A stretch of DNA of 64,000 nt from Bromus sterilis. Its lineage: Eukaryota > Streptophyta > Magnoliopsida > Poales > Poaceae. The number at the start of each line of letters is the position of its first letter. The stretch's first letter is position 1. The stretch is taken from the NCBI GenBank assembly GCA_950022295.1, contig OX465598.1, forward strand, positions 170,642,001 through 170,706,000, in the 5' to 3' direction. This document shows positions 22,951 to 34,844 of the stretch, piece after piece. The notes under the pieces were generated by a model, which saw only the letters and a list, made by a program, of their open reading frames with translations, ran no database searches and was not told the DNA's origin. The position numbers and the translations under genes were made by a program.

Positions 22951-24094
22951 GCACGAGCGAGGACAAAGTGTGCAGGAAAGACTAGTGTTGGTCTGTGGGG
23001 ACAGTCTAGATCCCGCCAGGCGTACGCCGGGACCGGTGGCTGTGGCCGGGGCGTAACAGGTAGATAAAGGGGAGAGGAGAGGAGGCTGCCCGGAGGGCTC
23101 CACGCCGGCCTCCTCTGCTTTTTCAGCCGAGAGGGAGAAAAAGGTGAGGGAGAAGGAGAGGGGAGAGGGGATGATAGGTGGGGCGTGGGGAATTTGGGCC
23201 GGGCTTAGGAGGAGTTTGGGCTGGAGAAAAGAGAAAGGGTCCAAGAGGTAGAGGAAATGCCCTGCATTTATTCATGTACAAAGACAACAGAAGAAAAAGT
23301 CTAAAAGGAAATAGAAAATGAATTCCAAAAATCATATACAAATATGATTATGAATCCTCAGCAACTATAAGATTTTTGGGAAAAGAAATGGGTCAAAATA
23401 TTGAAGTAATTTAAATGGCTTTGAAACTAATTCACATGCCATTCGAACTGCAACCCCAATTTCTGGACATGATAAAATCATGGAATTTGGCGTGGACCTT
23501 TCTCATGGCATAACATGATGATTTCCAAAAAAAAATATTGCTAGTTTTGTGCTGCTACAGTGTGGCGCCACTAGGATTGGTGGCGACGCGAGGTACTTCT
23601 TCAAGTCTTGGAAAGCAGCTACATCTTCTGCGTTCCACTCAAGGGGACCGGATTTCTTCAAAAAATTGAAGAACGGGAGTGCCCTTTCGGCTAGCCGGGA
23701 GATGAATCTCCCAAGTGTCGTAATGCACCCGTTTAGACTTTGGACGCCTTTGATGAGTTTCGGGGCCTGCATTTGCTCGATCGCCTTGATCTTGTTGGAG
23801 TTGAATTCGATGCCACGATGGGACAGCAAAAACCAGAGGAGCTTACCGGAAGGCACACCGAAAACACATTTCTTCGGATTCAGCTTCAGTTCAATTTGTC
23901 GAGATTGCGGAATGTCTCACGCATGCCTTCAACAAGAGTGTCTTCTTCTTTGGTCTTGACCACAATGTCGTCCATGTCGGCCTCGACATTGCGGTAGTTG
24001 TGGCTCGAGGCTGATAAGGATGGCTCTCCGGAAGGTGGAGCCTGCATTCTTCAACCTAAAAGGGCATGCATATGTAGCAATATGTGTCGCAAGG

Positions 24095-24583
24095 TGACGA
24101 GGGGGTGATCTCACAACTCCTACGGATGAGGGTACCTGGTGCGTATCAAGACAGAAGGCCCGCTGGAATCCTCGACCGTCCCACGACTGGCCCACTCGAG
24201 GCACCGACGTAGGAGTTCTCAGCGATTATGGAAGCTACGACTTGGCGTCCAAGACTAAAAATAGATTAGGAAACTGTCTATGTAAACCTAGATGGACTCG
24301 TTGAGACCCAGCCTAGTATATAAAGGCTGGGAGAGGGGACGTCTAGGGCATCCAATCGCATAGAAACACCCCCGGTCCTGAGCGAACTCGCCACGACCTC
24401 CACTGTAATCGCCTCCATCATAATACAATCGAGCAGTAAGTAGGGGTTTCACCGATCGAGGGCCCTGAACCTGAGTAAATCCATGTCTCCTATTATCCGA
24501 CGACTATCGCCAACCTGCACATCTCATCTACGATCTAACCCAGGGTTCCTAACCATGGGATTTGCCGGGGTCAATCCACGTCA
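24095..24583 (+). mobile_element. 489-bp solo LTR in the RT gene
   Basis: It starts TGACGAGGGGG and ends CAATCCACGTCA, with ends inverted over TGACG/CGTCA, and is flanked by the duplication CAAGG (24090-24094 and 24584-24588). A TATA box TATATAAAG at 24317-24325 sets plus orientation. It interrupts the RT palm region. The family is not recognised. Confidence 0.88.
24317..24325 (+). promoter_or_regulatory. TATA box of the 489-bp solo LTR
   Basis: TATATAAAG is followed by GGCTGGGAGAGG and lies about 220 bp into the LTR, as expected for an LTR promoter at the U3/R boundary. It points away from the direction of Gypsy-II pol. Confidence 0.6.
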
Positions 24584-25148
24584 CAAGGGGTGATGAACGC
24601 AGTCTTCTCTTCGTCTTCAACCACCATCTTGATCTGGTGGTATCCGGCGTATGCATCCAGGAAAGACAACCGATCGCACTCCGTTGTTGAGTCCATGATT
24701 TGATCAATGCGAGGGAGAGGGAAATGATCTTTCGGGCAGGCATTGTTGACGTCACCATAATCGATGCACAGCCTCTTGTTCTCGTTCGTCTTGGGGATGA
24801 CAACGGGGTTGGATAACCATGTGGGTGTCGAATCTCACGGATGAACCCGGTTTTGAGCAACTTCTGGATCTCTTCTGCTATGAAATCTTGACGGTCTGGT
24901 GCTTGACGATGGACATTCTGCTTCACATGCTTGGCGCCTTCCATGACTGCTAGTTTGTGCTCGATCACCTCCCTGGGAACTCCAGGAAGATCGGAGGGCT
25001 CCCACGCGAAGACGCTAGCGTGCTCGCGGAGGTAGGCGACGAGCGCTTTCCTATTTGGGGGAAAGGTCAGCACCAATGTGCACGGTGTGACTTCCATCCT
25101 CCGAAATAGGAACTTTTTTCGACACAGCTGCCAGAGCAAGCTGGTCAT

Positions 25149-25406
25149 GCTTCAGTTTCTTGGTCACTTTCCGGACGGGGTCCATAACGGGGCGTGTACG
25201 TTCTCCGGAAGGCTTGTTGCCCGATGAGGCAGCGGGAACCTGAGGTTCCATTCTTCTGTCTTCACTGGTGGGGCTTTCAGAAAGCGGGGTGTTTTCCCCA
25301 AGAACATGCACGTCGCTCGGAAGCGGTGCCTTTCGGGCTGCCCTCGCGGCAACGGCCTTCTTTGTTTCGCCCTGGACGCATCGTAGAGCTTCTCGCGCGT
25401 CGCTGA
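25149..25406 (-). pseudogene. Gypsy-II protease-RT linker
   Basis: A low-complexity basic and serine-rich stretch in the 25467-25051 minus frame joins protease to RT. It carries LVSDAREALRC upstream and KLKHDQLALAAVSKKVPI near the RT side. No domain is recognised. Confidence 0.55.
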
Positions 25407-26108
25407 CTAGGTAGATGGCGCCTCGGGGGCCCGAGATCTTGCCGAGTTTGTAGAGCCCGTGATGCACAGAGGCAACCTCCGTATAAACGGCCGCCCGAGC
25501 AGCCCGTTATACAGAAGAGGTAAGTCTGTGACATCAAAGACGAGCATCTTCGTCTGTAAATTGGCGAGGTCCCTGAGGGTGACAGGAAGTGAAATCTTCC
25601 CAAGTGGCTGGACCTCCATCCCACTGACTCCGCGGTAGGCAGCGGACGGGAGGAGGTGGCTTCTCGGAATCTGCATCTTCTCGAAGGCGCGGGAGGACAA
25701 CATGTTAATGCTGGACCCGGTGTCGTACATCATCTTGCTTACCTTGATGTTGCTGATCATCGAAGAGAGGAGCGTGGGCGGCAAGTCGTCGCTGTCATCC
25801 GGAAGGGTAGCAGGGTGGTCGCCGACATCCACTACTAGAGGGATGTTAGCCCGACGGGAAACCCGAGGGCCCTCCGGCTGGGACTGGATCGTGAGGACCT
25901 GTCTCACGGCCTTGTGGTACTGACGGTTGGAGGCGAGCGCGGACGCTCCCCCATGGATGTAACCGACAAAATCCACAACAAGCCCGGAAGTCGTCACCCA
26001 CGTCGCCTCCGGATTCCTCTTCTCCGAAAACGTCGTCGTCGGAAGGCGGGCTCTTCGACTTGCCCTTGTTCTGGTAGCCGCCTCAGCCCCCGCATTGGGA
26101 GCCTCCAC
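25407..26108 (-). pseudogene. Gypsy-II protease
   Basis: A 233-codon minus frame contains a retropepsin-like fold. The active site is MMYDTGSSINMLSSRAFEKM, followed by LGKISLPVTLRDL and MLVFDVTDLPLLYNGLLGRP with the distal LLGRP motif. It would cleave Gag-Pol during particle maturation. The DTGSS motif is intact, but the frame is not joined to its gag or RT neighbours. Confidence 0.85.
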
Positions 26109-27723
26109 CTCGCTGGGCCTTCCTCTCGACGTCCTTCCTGGCGTAGAAGGCTGCCATGTCTTCTTGGAGCTTGATTATAGAGCCACACTCGGATAGTTCA
26201 TGCTTGTCGGTCTTGTGTATCTGGCAGTAGGGAGATGGGGCAGTGTCCATATCGGCAACCACGGTGTCGGTGGAGGGTGGTTGCGGAGCCGCCCTGCTTC
26301 CCTCTGTGCTGAACACGGCTTGGTGTACACGCTTGCGGGGCCTGAGCTCCCTGGAATACTGGTTCTTTCCGGAAGGAGCTCAAGTCGTAGGGCGGCTCCC
26401 GGCATCTCGATTAACAGGCAGGACCGCCTCTTCGACGCGGGCGACCTTGTCGTCCAGCTTGAATAGAGTGGTGATAGTCTTGATGGATCGGGTTCTCATC
26501 TTCTCGAGCATACGCGAGTTCTTGACGTTGGCATGGAAGGTCGCGATGGTCGCGGCCTCATGCGCGTCGGTGATGCAATGCTGCATCTGGGTGAAGCTTT
26601 GGACGAACTTCCGGAGAGATTCGCCCTCTTTTTGCACAACTAGGCGCAGGTCACTGACTGTTTTCGGAGGTTGGACCCCTTCGGAAAATGCGCCAACAAA
26701 CCTATCACAGAGTTCTGCGCACGAGCTGATGGAGCTGTCTGGTAGGTGCATCATCCACCGGCGGACGTTGTCCTTGAGCTTCATGGGGAAGTAGTTGGCC
26801 TTCGCTTTGTCGTCTCCCCCCGCGATCTCCACAGCAGTGATGTACATGTGAATGAACTCGCGGGGGTCTGTCTTGCCATCGTACGGAAGCGGAACATCTA
26901 TCCGGAACTTCTTGGGCCACTTGACACTGCGGAGATCTTGGGTGGAGGCTACACACACGGTGTTGTAGTCGCACTTACCGGCAAGAATCCCCTCCCGGAC
27001 AGTATCGAGAGGAGGAACTCGGGCGTTGGAACACCGACGAGTTTCCTTCTGCCTGACGATGGTGGTTCGAGCGTCTTCGTGGCGCCAGTCCTCCAGACGG
27101 GTGCGTTGATCCGGGGACCGACGGTGTCCATAAGACACCACAGAAGCTGCGCCAGGAGATCCGGCTCGTCGATGAGTGGGCTGGCGAACAGCGGGGTCAC
27201 GACAGCGCTCATCTCGGGGGTGGTCTTGATGATGCCCATGTTGAGGGGAGTGCACAATGCGCTCCTGCCCCCGGGCAGAAGCGTTAGGCAGCACGGTCGG
27301 CCCCGTGCATTGCCGAGATGGCAAGGGGGCACGACGATCGAGCTCCTGCTGCTTCTGCAAGGCCCACGCGGAGAGTTAGACGATGGTGAGGCTCCAGGTC
27401 TCCAACTGATCGCCGGAAGGAAGAAACCGACTGAGAGCTCTAACTTGCGCCAGTGCCTCCACGGGGGTATGCAATCCGTTCGGAGTGGGGATACGGGGAG
27501 TCCCACCACTCCGGTCAGAGGCCCGGCCTCGGCTCAGCTCCGGTACCGCACCGCCTGGGCGTGCGGGGGAACAACGAGAGCGTTCGGCGTCGTTGACTGG
27601 GAGATGGCCGCTAGGAGGCGCCACTTCTTCGGGTGGTCCGTTAGGCAAGGCCGCGTGCTCGTTGGCGGGTTCCTGAGCCGGCGAGCTGAGGGGTGTTCTA
27701 GAGCCTGGGGTGACGGGTGTCAC
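26083..27723 (-). pseudogene. Gypsy-II gag, frameshifted
   Basis: Three minus frames make up gag: a proline-rich N-terminus (27723-27376), a core (27360-26380) and a C-terminal part (26316-26083). The core is a Retrotrans_gag domain: VPLPYDGKTDPREFIHMYI, ANYFPMKLKDNVRRWMMHL, LCDRFVGAFSEG, EGESLRKFVQSFTQMQ. The C-terminal piece has a cysteine/histidine cluster (YCQIHKTDKHELSEC) that may be a degenerate zinc-binding segment. No clear ATG supports the start. The long plus-strand frame over the same DNA (26746-27756) is a shadow. Confidence 0.82.
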
Positions 27724-27840
27724 CGAAATGCTCCTTCCGGAAAGGGTGCATGGTGAGGTGTCGCCACTCCTCCTGAGCCGGCGTGTGGGACCTCGGCACG
27801 TACGAGGAATATAACAGAGGCGAAGGCGCCGCGGTAGCCC

Positions 27841-28002
27841 TGTCCCTCAGACCAGGGGGTGGCGCAATGAATGTCTTTTGGAATGTTCTGCATGTGGTGG
27901 GACCATCATGTCCTCTCCATACCGCTTAAGGGAGAGGGCGGCGCTGTTTCTTCCTCTATCTTGCTGCGCGGAACTCCTTTTCGGCAACGTCTTGTTCGTA
28001 CC
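27841..28002 (-). repeat. 5' LTR of Gypsy-II, inner part (inner edge uncertain)
   Basis: From 27898 to 28002 it aligns with the 3' LTR at 14858. The LTR/interior junction is not certain: TGTCCCTCAG at 27841 is one candidate and TGTCACCG near 27719 is another. No convincing primer binding site was found beside either. LARD1 splits this LTR at the GTACC duplication. Confidence 0.6.
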
Positions 28003-28251
28003 TGTGGGCACCCCGGACATATGTCCGAAGCGGCCAGTTGTGCATACCGTCATGCTCCCATGATCAGTGTCGCATGACGCACAACTCGACAATGGATATC
28101 ACAGTCACAATTTCTTACAGTACCAGATACAAAGTCATACAACAACATAGTCTTACACGGCCTCATCGGGCTCAAATGGCAGAGGAATAAGCAAAAGCAA
28201 GATAGATAGCAGCATCACAATCCACAGGTAAAGCTCAGAGCGTAGCACATC

Positions 28252-28298
28252 CTAGTACTCGTCAGTCGCGTCATCGTCAAATACCTGCTCATCCAAGC
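28252..28298 (-). other. Exon B-like acidic terminal segment, LARD1 3' LTR
   Basis: After the acceptor CGGCCAG (ending 28299) an open segment encodes LDEQVFDDDATDEY and stops at TAG 28254-28252. With the G carried over from exon A at 31073 the first codon is GGC, so the two segments are in frame. The 5' LTR copy (about 37221-37267) differs in this segment only by a synonymous GAG/GAA change. Confidence 0.5.
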
Positions 28299-29130
28299 CT
28301 GGCCGATTGAATAACCAGGGACAAATCCGTGAGTACATACAAAGTACTCGCAAACCACCTAAAGAAAGGAAAAAATATTTTTGCATAGAAAATAATGGGA
28401 TGGCTATATGGTGCGGTTTTATTATGGGGGAAACCTAACTACTCAATATTAGTTAAGTTCGCAACATTTTATCCTTGGCAAATTTTAATCCCACAATTAT
28501 ATTTGATTTAATCATGTCCAACCCTTTTCATAATACCAGCAACATCATCGTGAACCATAATCTCAGTACTAGAATTTCTCATCTATTCCCCACAAAGTGT
28601 GGCCTCACTAGCTGTCCATGACCGTGGACTCCGGCTACTCGAATAGTGTTCACTCTGCAGAGGTTGTACACTTTACCCACAACATTCGATACATCCGTCG
28701 TGAGTCCCCACGGATCGTCATACATCAGTATGCGGTTTTCGGATAATCGACCGTAATCTTCCCCTTGTCTATCCTAGTACAGAATCTACCCCTTGCGTAC
28801 TACATGGAATGTCCGCGTGCTAGGTCAAGCTCCTCTTGGACCCAAGCCTGCACCGTAGTCGAAGAGCACCAAGGTTCCCTCAGACGCCAAGCCTAGCGAA
28901 TTTCACCACTCGACTTTGAGGGCTATCAGATTCGTGGAATCAAACATGCATGTTTAGTTATAAGACCCCCGTACTAAGATAAACAAGTTTCCAACTAGCC
29001 CTGTCCCATACAAGAGTATTGTGGTTGTACTATAAGACTAGGTTTCGGCGACACTTATAAAGAGTCCCTCCAGACTTTGAATATGTCCAACGATGTTTCC
29101 AACAACCACAATCTTGGCCATCACATCTTC

Positions 29131-30797
29131 TGTTAGGGAACGGGGCCGAAAACAATAATTTTTCCAACTACGATTCCCAAACCCAAGATCTATGCTATGC
29201 TGATGTATGTAACGGAAGGAATCGGTGTTCATACCTTTGAAGACCGAAAGAGGGAAACGTTCCTCGAACGTGGTTGGCGTAGACTCTGATCCTACGACCT
29301 CCCTGTCATGTTGAATAACCTCCAGCGATGTAGTAGCACCACACGTGTAGTGCCTCGCGGTATTACACACGTACGGTGCAACCGATGTCCCTCCGGGCTC
29401 CGAACCAGAAGAGCAGCAAAAAGAAGACTGATCCGGATCCCGATTCCGGCAGCGCGACGGCATTCGAATGATGGTGAAACACCCAACCAGGTGCAAATTC
29501 CAAACAAGGGGAGTCCGCTCTAGGTCAGAGAAAGAGAGAGAGAAAGAACTCAATGGGATGGATGAAAAAGGGCACCCTACCCCTCCTTATATAGGCCAAG
29601 GAGGGGGGGGAACCTCCTCCCCTCCCCATGTGGGACTAAACTCCCAAAGGGGGGAAGGGTGCGGCTAGGGTGGGGGCCAAGGCCCCTCCCTTGGCGCCAT
29701 GGGCCAAGGGGGGAAACCCCCTTCTCCCCTCACGAGCCTCTTTAGGCCCATATGCCTTTTCCACCTTTTTAATTAATATTTAAATCATTTTTATTATTTA
29801 ATTCTGTCAATTAAATAATAAAACATATTTAAACATCAATAAACTTTATTTTGAACCTTTAAAAATATCCGGAAGAGCGTCCGGCACCTCCCGAAACAAT
29901 TCCGGTGTTCTCTCTTATTTCACCGATGATCCCGAATTTGTCCTTAATGCATCGATTGCCCTTAAGTGTGACACCTTACGGTTCGGGAAATAGTAGACAT
30001 GATCGAGACATTCTCTGACCAATGACCATCATGTGGGATCTGGTTACAATCCTTTATGTGCCCCTGCGCTTCCATCGAATAAACTTCTTCGCCGTTGAAC
30101 CGTTAACAATATGACTTGATCCCTTTGTGCTGCAGTACTATGTTTGTCCGAGGTATGATTGTCGGTATCCAATACCTAGTTCTCCCTCTTCTCTGACAAA
30201 CATATTTACTCGTCTGTGCAGATTACATCTCATGTGAACTAGTCACTAGCTAGCTGTTGATGCAATATCACCGAGTGGGCCCAGAGTACCTATCCGTCAC
30301 TCGGATGGACAAATCCCGTTCTAATCTATTTCATACTCCTCAACATATCTACTTCGGATTACCCAAGACACACCTTTCTGGTTACCATGTTTCAGTGTAA
30401 CGGTTGATGTACTCAAAGCATCCTAATAGATAGCAATTATGTATGATCATCACGGTCTAAGGGTTGAGTCACTATGTTATTAAGTCATCGCAATGCTGAA
30501 CTATGTGACTTGATCACACTGCAATGCTATGGGTGGGTGTGTGTCCATCACATCATTCTCCTAATGATATGACCTCATTGTCAATTGACAGTTCACATCT
30601 CATGATCAGGAAACCTTGATCATCGATTGCCCAATGAGCTAGTATGCCTGAGTTAACTAGGGACCAGGTTGTTATATACCACACGTGTATTAATGTTTCC
30701 TCTTAATACAGTTCTAGCATAGTATACAATGTATTATGAACAAATAGATATGTGACAAATATCTTTATTAATTTGCCTCTAGGGCACATATCCAACA
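29131..30797 (-). mobile_element. BARE/Angela-like Copia solo LTR (1667 bp)
   Basis: The minus strand starts TGTTGGATATGTGCCCTAG and ends CGTTCCCTAACA, flanked by TCTTC (29126-29130 and 30798-30802). The other LARD1 LTR has one uninterrupted copy of the target. A minus-strand TATA box lies at 29587-29593 within CCTATATAAGG. The sequence resembles the two other BARE-like LTRs at 42796 and 52273. Confidence 0.93.
29587..29593 (-). promoter_or_regulatory. TATA box of the BARE-like solo LTR
   Basis: TATATAA on the minus strand lies in a GGAGGGG-rich context, matching the TATA region of the 52273 element at 61668. It is the likely LTR promoter of the solo copy, directed toward lower coordinates. 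Confidence 0.6.
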
Positions 30798-31072
30798 TCT
30801 TCTTAGATGTATGCCATTTCATTAGGGTGGAGCAAGATTAATCAAATCATTATGTTATCATTAGTTCTTTATCAAGGCTAGGGATAGTACATCAAGATCA
30901 TCGGTGTCTAACATCTTTCTCCCAAATAGGTAGGCTTACAAGGTATGGGTGGTTCACCTAATAAACTTATACAATTCCCAACCAAAAATTATATAACAAT
31001 AGCATGATATATAATATGGTACAAAGAAAGTAAAAATGTAGTACAAGGGTTAAGTTTTTGAAGATGGCTTGC

Positions 31073-31162
31073 CTTCCTCGACGGTGTCTCCTGGTACGAC
31101 TTCTTCGGCTTGGAAGGAGTCATCACCTGCAACGTCAAGCGTCTCGTCTACATGTTGCGGAA
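31073..31162 (-). other. Exon A-like acidic segment, LARD1 3' LTR
   Basis: An open minus-strand segment (VDETLDVAGDDSFQAEE, then GDTVEE) ends at GAGGAAG|GCAAGC, a GC-type donor at 31073/31072. The 5' LTR copy ends at 38371 with GAGGAAG|GCGAGC. The two copies differ by four amino-acid changes and one silent change, and both remain open. The intron to exon B is about 1.1 kb once the BARE-like insertion is removed. Confidence 0.5.
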
Positions 31163-33055
31163 AATAGATCAAAATTACCATCACATCATTCAAAGCAAAC
31201 ATTTCACCAACAAAACGCTCATTTAGCACTCAATCAAATCATCACATGAATCATACCAACAAGTATATTCAGATTATCACATGTGGGCAGAATTTTTAAT
31301 AGAGGTTTAATAAGTTTATAGGGCTAAGCAAACATTTAAGCAACACCTTACATAGGAGTTTACACAAGTCATTTTTTTATTGCCTTAGGTCATGTTTTTA
31401 TTTAATAAATTTAATTAAATAACAATACAATAATTAACTATTGTCCAGAGACAACCATAATAAAATTTTAACATATTTTATTGGTTACACAGAATAAACT
31501 AGAATTACCCTAAACATGAATTATTAGCAATATTAATAACATGGTCCTTAATTTTATTTATGCAATCATCAATTCCACTCATACAAAAAAATCCTAAATG
31601 GAGGATCAAAACAAAATTTATTTCATATTTTTATGACCAGTAAGGATTTTTGTAATATTGTTTTAGCTCTACAAAGAAGATAATAAAGATAACAGTTCTG
31701 CAAAGCACAAGGAAATATTTCGCCCAGGGTGAAATTGTGTTTTGGGTGTTGGGCCTATATCAATCTGTGTATTAGTCATGTTAATATTTTCTACATAAAT
31801 TTGTACCTATTGCAATTTAATTATCTACTAACATAATAAATAGCAATTGACTAGGAAAATTCTTATTGAAATTACACCTAACTTATTTCAATATTAAAGA
31901 TTTTAACTAAATTTATATTAAGCATTAATATATACAACTATTAATAAAAACAAATTCCAAGTTTTTTTTATCTTATTTATTTATTATTTAAACTATACCA
32001 CAATTATATACTAATGAGTGAAATGAAAATTTAATAAATTTTTCTGAATTAAATTTATTAACAAAGAGTTTGATATTATTATCTTAATAACAAGTAATAC
32101 TATATTATATAATAAACTACCACAATTTCATTTCAGAAAAGAGTAATTAAGAACATACAGAAAAAATGTATCATTTTATCAGGAGCATCTAAATTTTATA
32201 TTACATTTTTAGGGTTAACATGGATTTAATTACATTAAACTAAACTACCACAATAACAATAAATATTAATAAGGCCCATTCTTTTGTTCTTCAAACAAGT
32301 ATTATGAGAGCAAGCAAAAATAATGCATAAATTCAAGATCGCAGCAAATTTTGTTTCGCATTTTTTTGTGGTGTATTTATTTAATATTAATACTTTAGTT
32401 CCTGCGATTTAATAAACCTAAAAAAAGAAAATATGGGACGGGCCTAGGGCTCTATCTCGCCTAGGTGCGTTTTTCCTCTTGTGGGCCGAGCCCGCGTGTA
32501 GTGTCCAATTGTTTTTTAGAAGAGCGGGTATGTGACCATCCTGGCTGTTGGATCAAGTCAGATCCGACGGCCAGGGGCTTTCTTCTTCCCCCATCCACAT
32601 TTAGGTTTTCCAGAGCCCTCAGAGCAGGTAGGGGAGGCATGGGAGGCTAACCGGAGGGCTTGCCGGCAGCGATGGTCGGCGTGCAGGGGTGGCGGAGCTT
32701 CGGGGCGGCAGCAGCGTTCCGTTTTTGGCGTCGGGAAGGCGAACAGCGACTCGTGGCAGTTCGTGGCTCGGGGTAGCGCTCGAGCGTCGGGGTACAGCTT
32801 GGGGCGGCATCTCCTCCCGGGCGTCGTCGGTGATTTAAGGCAGAAGGCCGCTGGGCTCTCCGGCGTAGGGGCGAAGGCGCACCGGCCTGCCCACTCCTTT
32901 CCTCGTCCTCCCTTCTTATCATCCTTCCCTTCTCTCTTCTACTAATCGGGTGTCGTGGCGAGGTGACTATGGGACAGTGGGGATGGGGCGAGGTGTCTGG
33001 GTGGAGTGAGGAGTGGAGATGTGTGAGGGGCGAGTTCAATGGAAGGAATCGGGGT

Positions 33056-33066
33056 CCTTTTATAGG
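33056..33066 (-). promoter_or_regulatory. TATA box of LARD1 3' LTR
   Basis: CCTATAAAAGG on the minus strand is conserved in the other LTR at 40592-40602. It lies at the U3/leader boundary, just upstream of the GC-rich leader in the direction of transcription. Confidence 0.6.
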
Positions 33067-34844
33067 AGGGTGGCGTGGTGCACCGTGGGCTCGTGAGCCA
33101 CGTCCATGGTGACGATGCCGGGAAAAAACCGGGGAGGCTAGGGGAAAACGGTGGGCACAAATCAATGGGCTCGGTTGCAGGGGAGATTCTAGAGCTCGTC
33201 GCCAGAGACGAGGAGGCTCTGATGGGAGGCTCACCATGGTTTTCTCCGGGGGTACGACTGTTCACAGGCTCGGATGGTGGTTTCTCAGGCTCACAACGGT
33301 AGGGTGGCGTGGAGAGGGGATAGCTGGCGTGCAGCAGGTGCTCCTCGGGAACACGCAAGAGGGTAGGGCCAGCGGGCGAGCCTGGCTAGGCCAATGGTGA
33401 GAGCTTCAGGTGTTGTCGTGTCCAAGCCATCCGGGGCTAATAAGTGGTTAGCGTGGAGGTCATCCAAGGGAGGCGCAACTCGGGGAGGTCTGGCTAGGGG
33501 AGAGGGAATCCGAGATATGAGAGAGAGACGAGAGAGAAGGGGTTGAGATTAGCACGAGAGATAGAGGGGGGTGAGGGCTTCTGCCTCTCTCCATATCTCA
33601 AGAGAGAGAATATCTAGGGGTGGTTAGGGTAGTTTAGGTTTTGTTTATCTACTGTTTGAATTTAATTTAAATGAGTTTTATAGAATTTTCAACAAAGACA
33701 GAAATATGCCCTCAAGGTGTTTGTGGAAATGCCTCAAAGGTATTTGAATTTGATTTTTTTAATAAATTTCCAGAAATTATTGTGTTTTAAAGTTGTTTGA
33801 ATGATGACTAGATCCTATGTGATCTTCCTTTAGTTAATAAAAATTAAAACAAACCTCTGTTTGATTTTCTATGATACACATATCTTATTATGTTAATGAC
33901 TTTGTGTGGGTTAAAGTATTTTAGAATTATTTCATTTTCTGAAATTATTGCCTTCCACGTGCACACTTCATAATGTTCAATAAAACAACAACAAAAACAA
34001 GGCACTAGAGTCATCACATAAACAATGTGAGTGGGTGCAAAAGTGCTAAGCTATAAGAGTGTTTTAGATATATATATATGATAGGGTTTAGATTGATCTT
34101 TCTTGTGATCATGCTAGGATGATCAACAGGATAGAGTGGTAGTGACCTATACTACTCACACACGTGTATCAACAACTCATGATAATAACATAAGTTCCTC
34201 TTTGCACTACCAGCAACACCATGATCATCCATATTTATATGATCTATTATGTGTCATAGCATTTTGTGTGATTCTTTTATGATCATTGTTTTAGTTCATT
34301 CTATTGGGCACAAAATTTTCTCCTTAGGGTTTTGGTAAGTCTTAAGAGATTATTATACTAATTATATTCCTGAAATAAATGAGGTTTTACATTCCTCATA
34401 TATTTGTTTAATGAACCAAAGCAAAAAAATCAAATGGAAATAACACAACAATAAAGGTAAAGTGCAAAAGGTGGCTAAATGATACTAGGGTTTGCTTTAG
34501 TACTATATTTGATCATGTTCTTTTTTTTGTATGTCATCCTATTAAGATGATTTGCATATATGGTGGAGAAATGATCTTCACTACAATCACTTGCTTATCT
34601 AGGCACAAGCACCACGAAATGATGATCACTACCTCCATGATTTCTAATTTGCATTCAAAACAAACAATATGATCACCACATGTTCATCTTTCAACTACAT
34701 GCAAGATCATGATCATCTTTAAGCACACACATCAAACATGCATTCATTATCACACCACTGCCAGACAAAAGGTTTTGTTGGCCCTCAATTTATGGTGGTC
34801 GACTAGTGTCTTATATCACACGCTATAATTTTTGGGATGTGACA

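Larger units (their letters stand above)
22371..23058 (+). mobile_element. Cassandra-like TRIM retrotransposon
   Basis: Two LTRs of about 265 bp (22371-22636 and 22794-23058) flank a 157-bp interior. The target duplication GGTAG is present on both sides (22366-22370 and 23059-23063). A tRNA-Met primer site TGGTATCAGAGC lies at 22639-22650 and a purine-rich tract GAGTGGGGGTGTA precedes the right LTR. Each LTR carries a 5S rRNA-like stretch, the hallmark of Cassandra TRIMs. It has no coding capacity and needs proteins from other elements. Confidence 0.93.
18856..23559 (-). mobile_element. LARD-type solo LTR with nested TRIM and MITE
   Basis: The low end starts TGTAAGGCCCG like both LARD2 LTRs, the high end reads GCTGCTACA, and the 5-bp duplication GTGTG flanks it (18851-18855 and 23560-23564). 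It splits the RT/RNase H region of Gypsy-II. Without the nested MITE and TRIM it is about 3.9 kb, close to a LARD2 LTR, so it is a solo LTR of a related subfamily. On the minus strand it has the same order as LARD2: leader, exon A-like segment and exon B-like segment. The donor (20456/20455) is CAACAG|GTAAGG. Confidence 0.88.
23565..25148 (-). pseudogene. Gypsy-II pol: reverse transcriptase, split by a 489-bp solo LTR
   Basis: On the minus strand: HVKQNVHRQAPDRQDFIAEE (fingers), VVIPKTNENKRLCIDYGDVN, then FLDAYAGYHQIK (motif A aspartate), then EDEEKTAFITPC just before the solo LTR (24583). Beyond it, CMPFRLKNAGSTF is followed by a catalytic-motif region with DMDDIVVKTK (MDD where YVDD or YMDD is usual), then NPKKCVFGVPSGK and the RNase H connection up to 23565. 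Frames change several times (near 24835, 24000 and 23880). Joining across the CAAGG duplication restores continuity of the homology. Confidence 0.85.
28003..34844 (-). repeat. 3' LTR of LARD1, with BARE-like solo LTR inside
   Basis: It aligns end to end with 36971-42376 apart from the BARE-like insertion (29131-30797) and the MITE present only in the other copy. By eye the first 330 bp or so differ at about a dozen positions. Contents on the minus strand: AT-rich U3, TATA box near 33060, GC-rich leader (32450-33600), exon A-like and exon B-like segments. Confidence 0.92.

Noticed and set aside
26746..27756. 336-codon plus-strand frame opposite gag
   Set aside because: It lies antisense to the recognisable Gypsy-II gag and has no domain; GC-rich DNA and the gag codon pattern explain the open frame.
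31058..31249. Plus-strand frame present in both LARD1 LTRs (also 38356-38547)
   Set aside because: Its presence in both copies follows from LTR duplication; it is antisense to the exon A-like segment and looks like its shadow.
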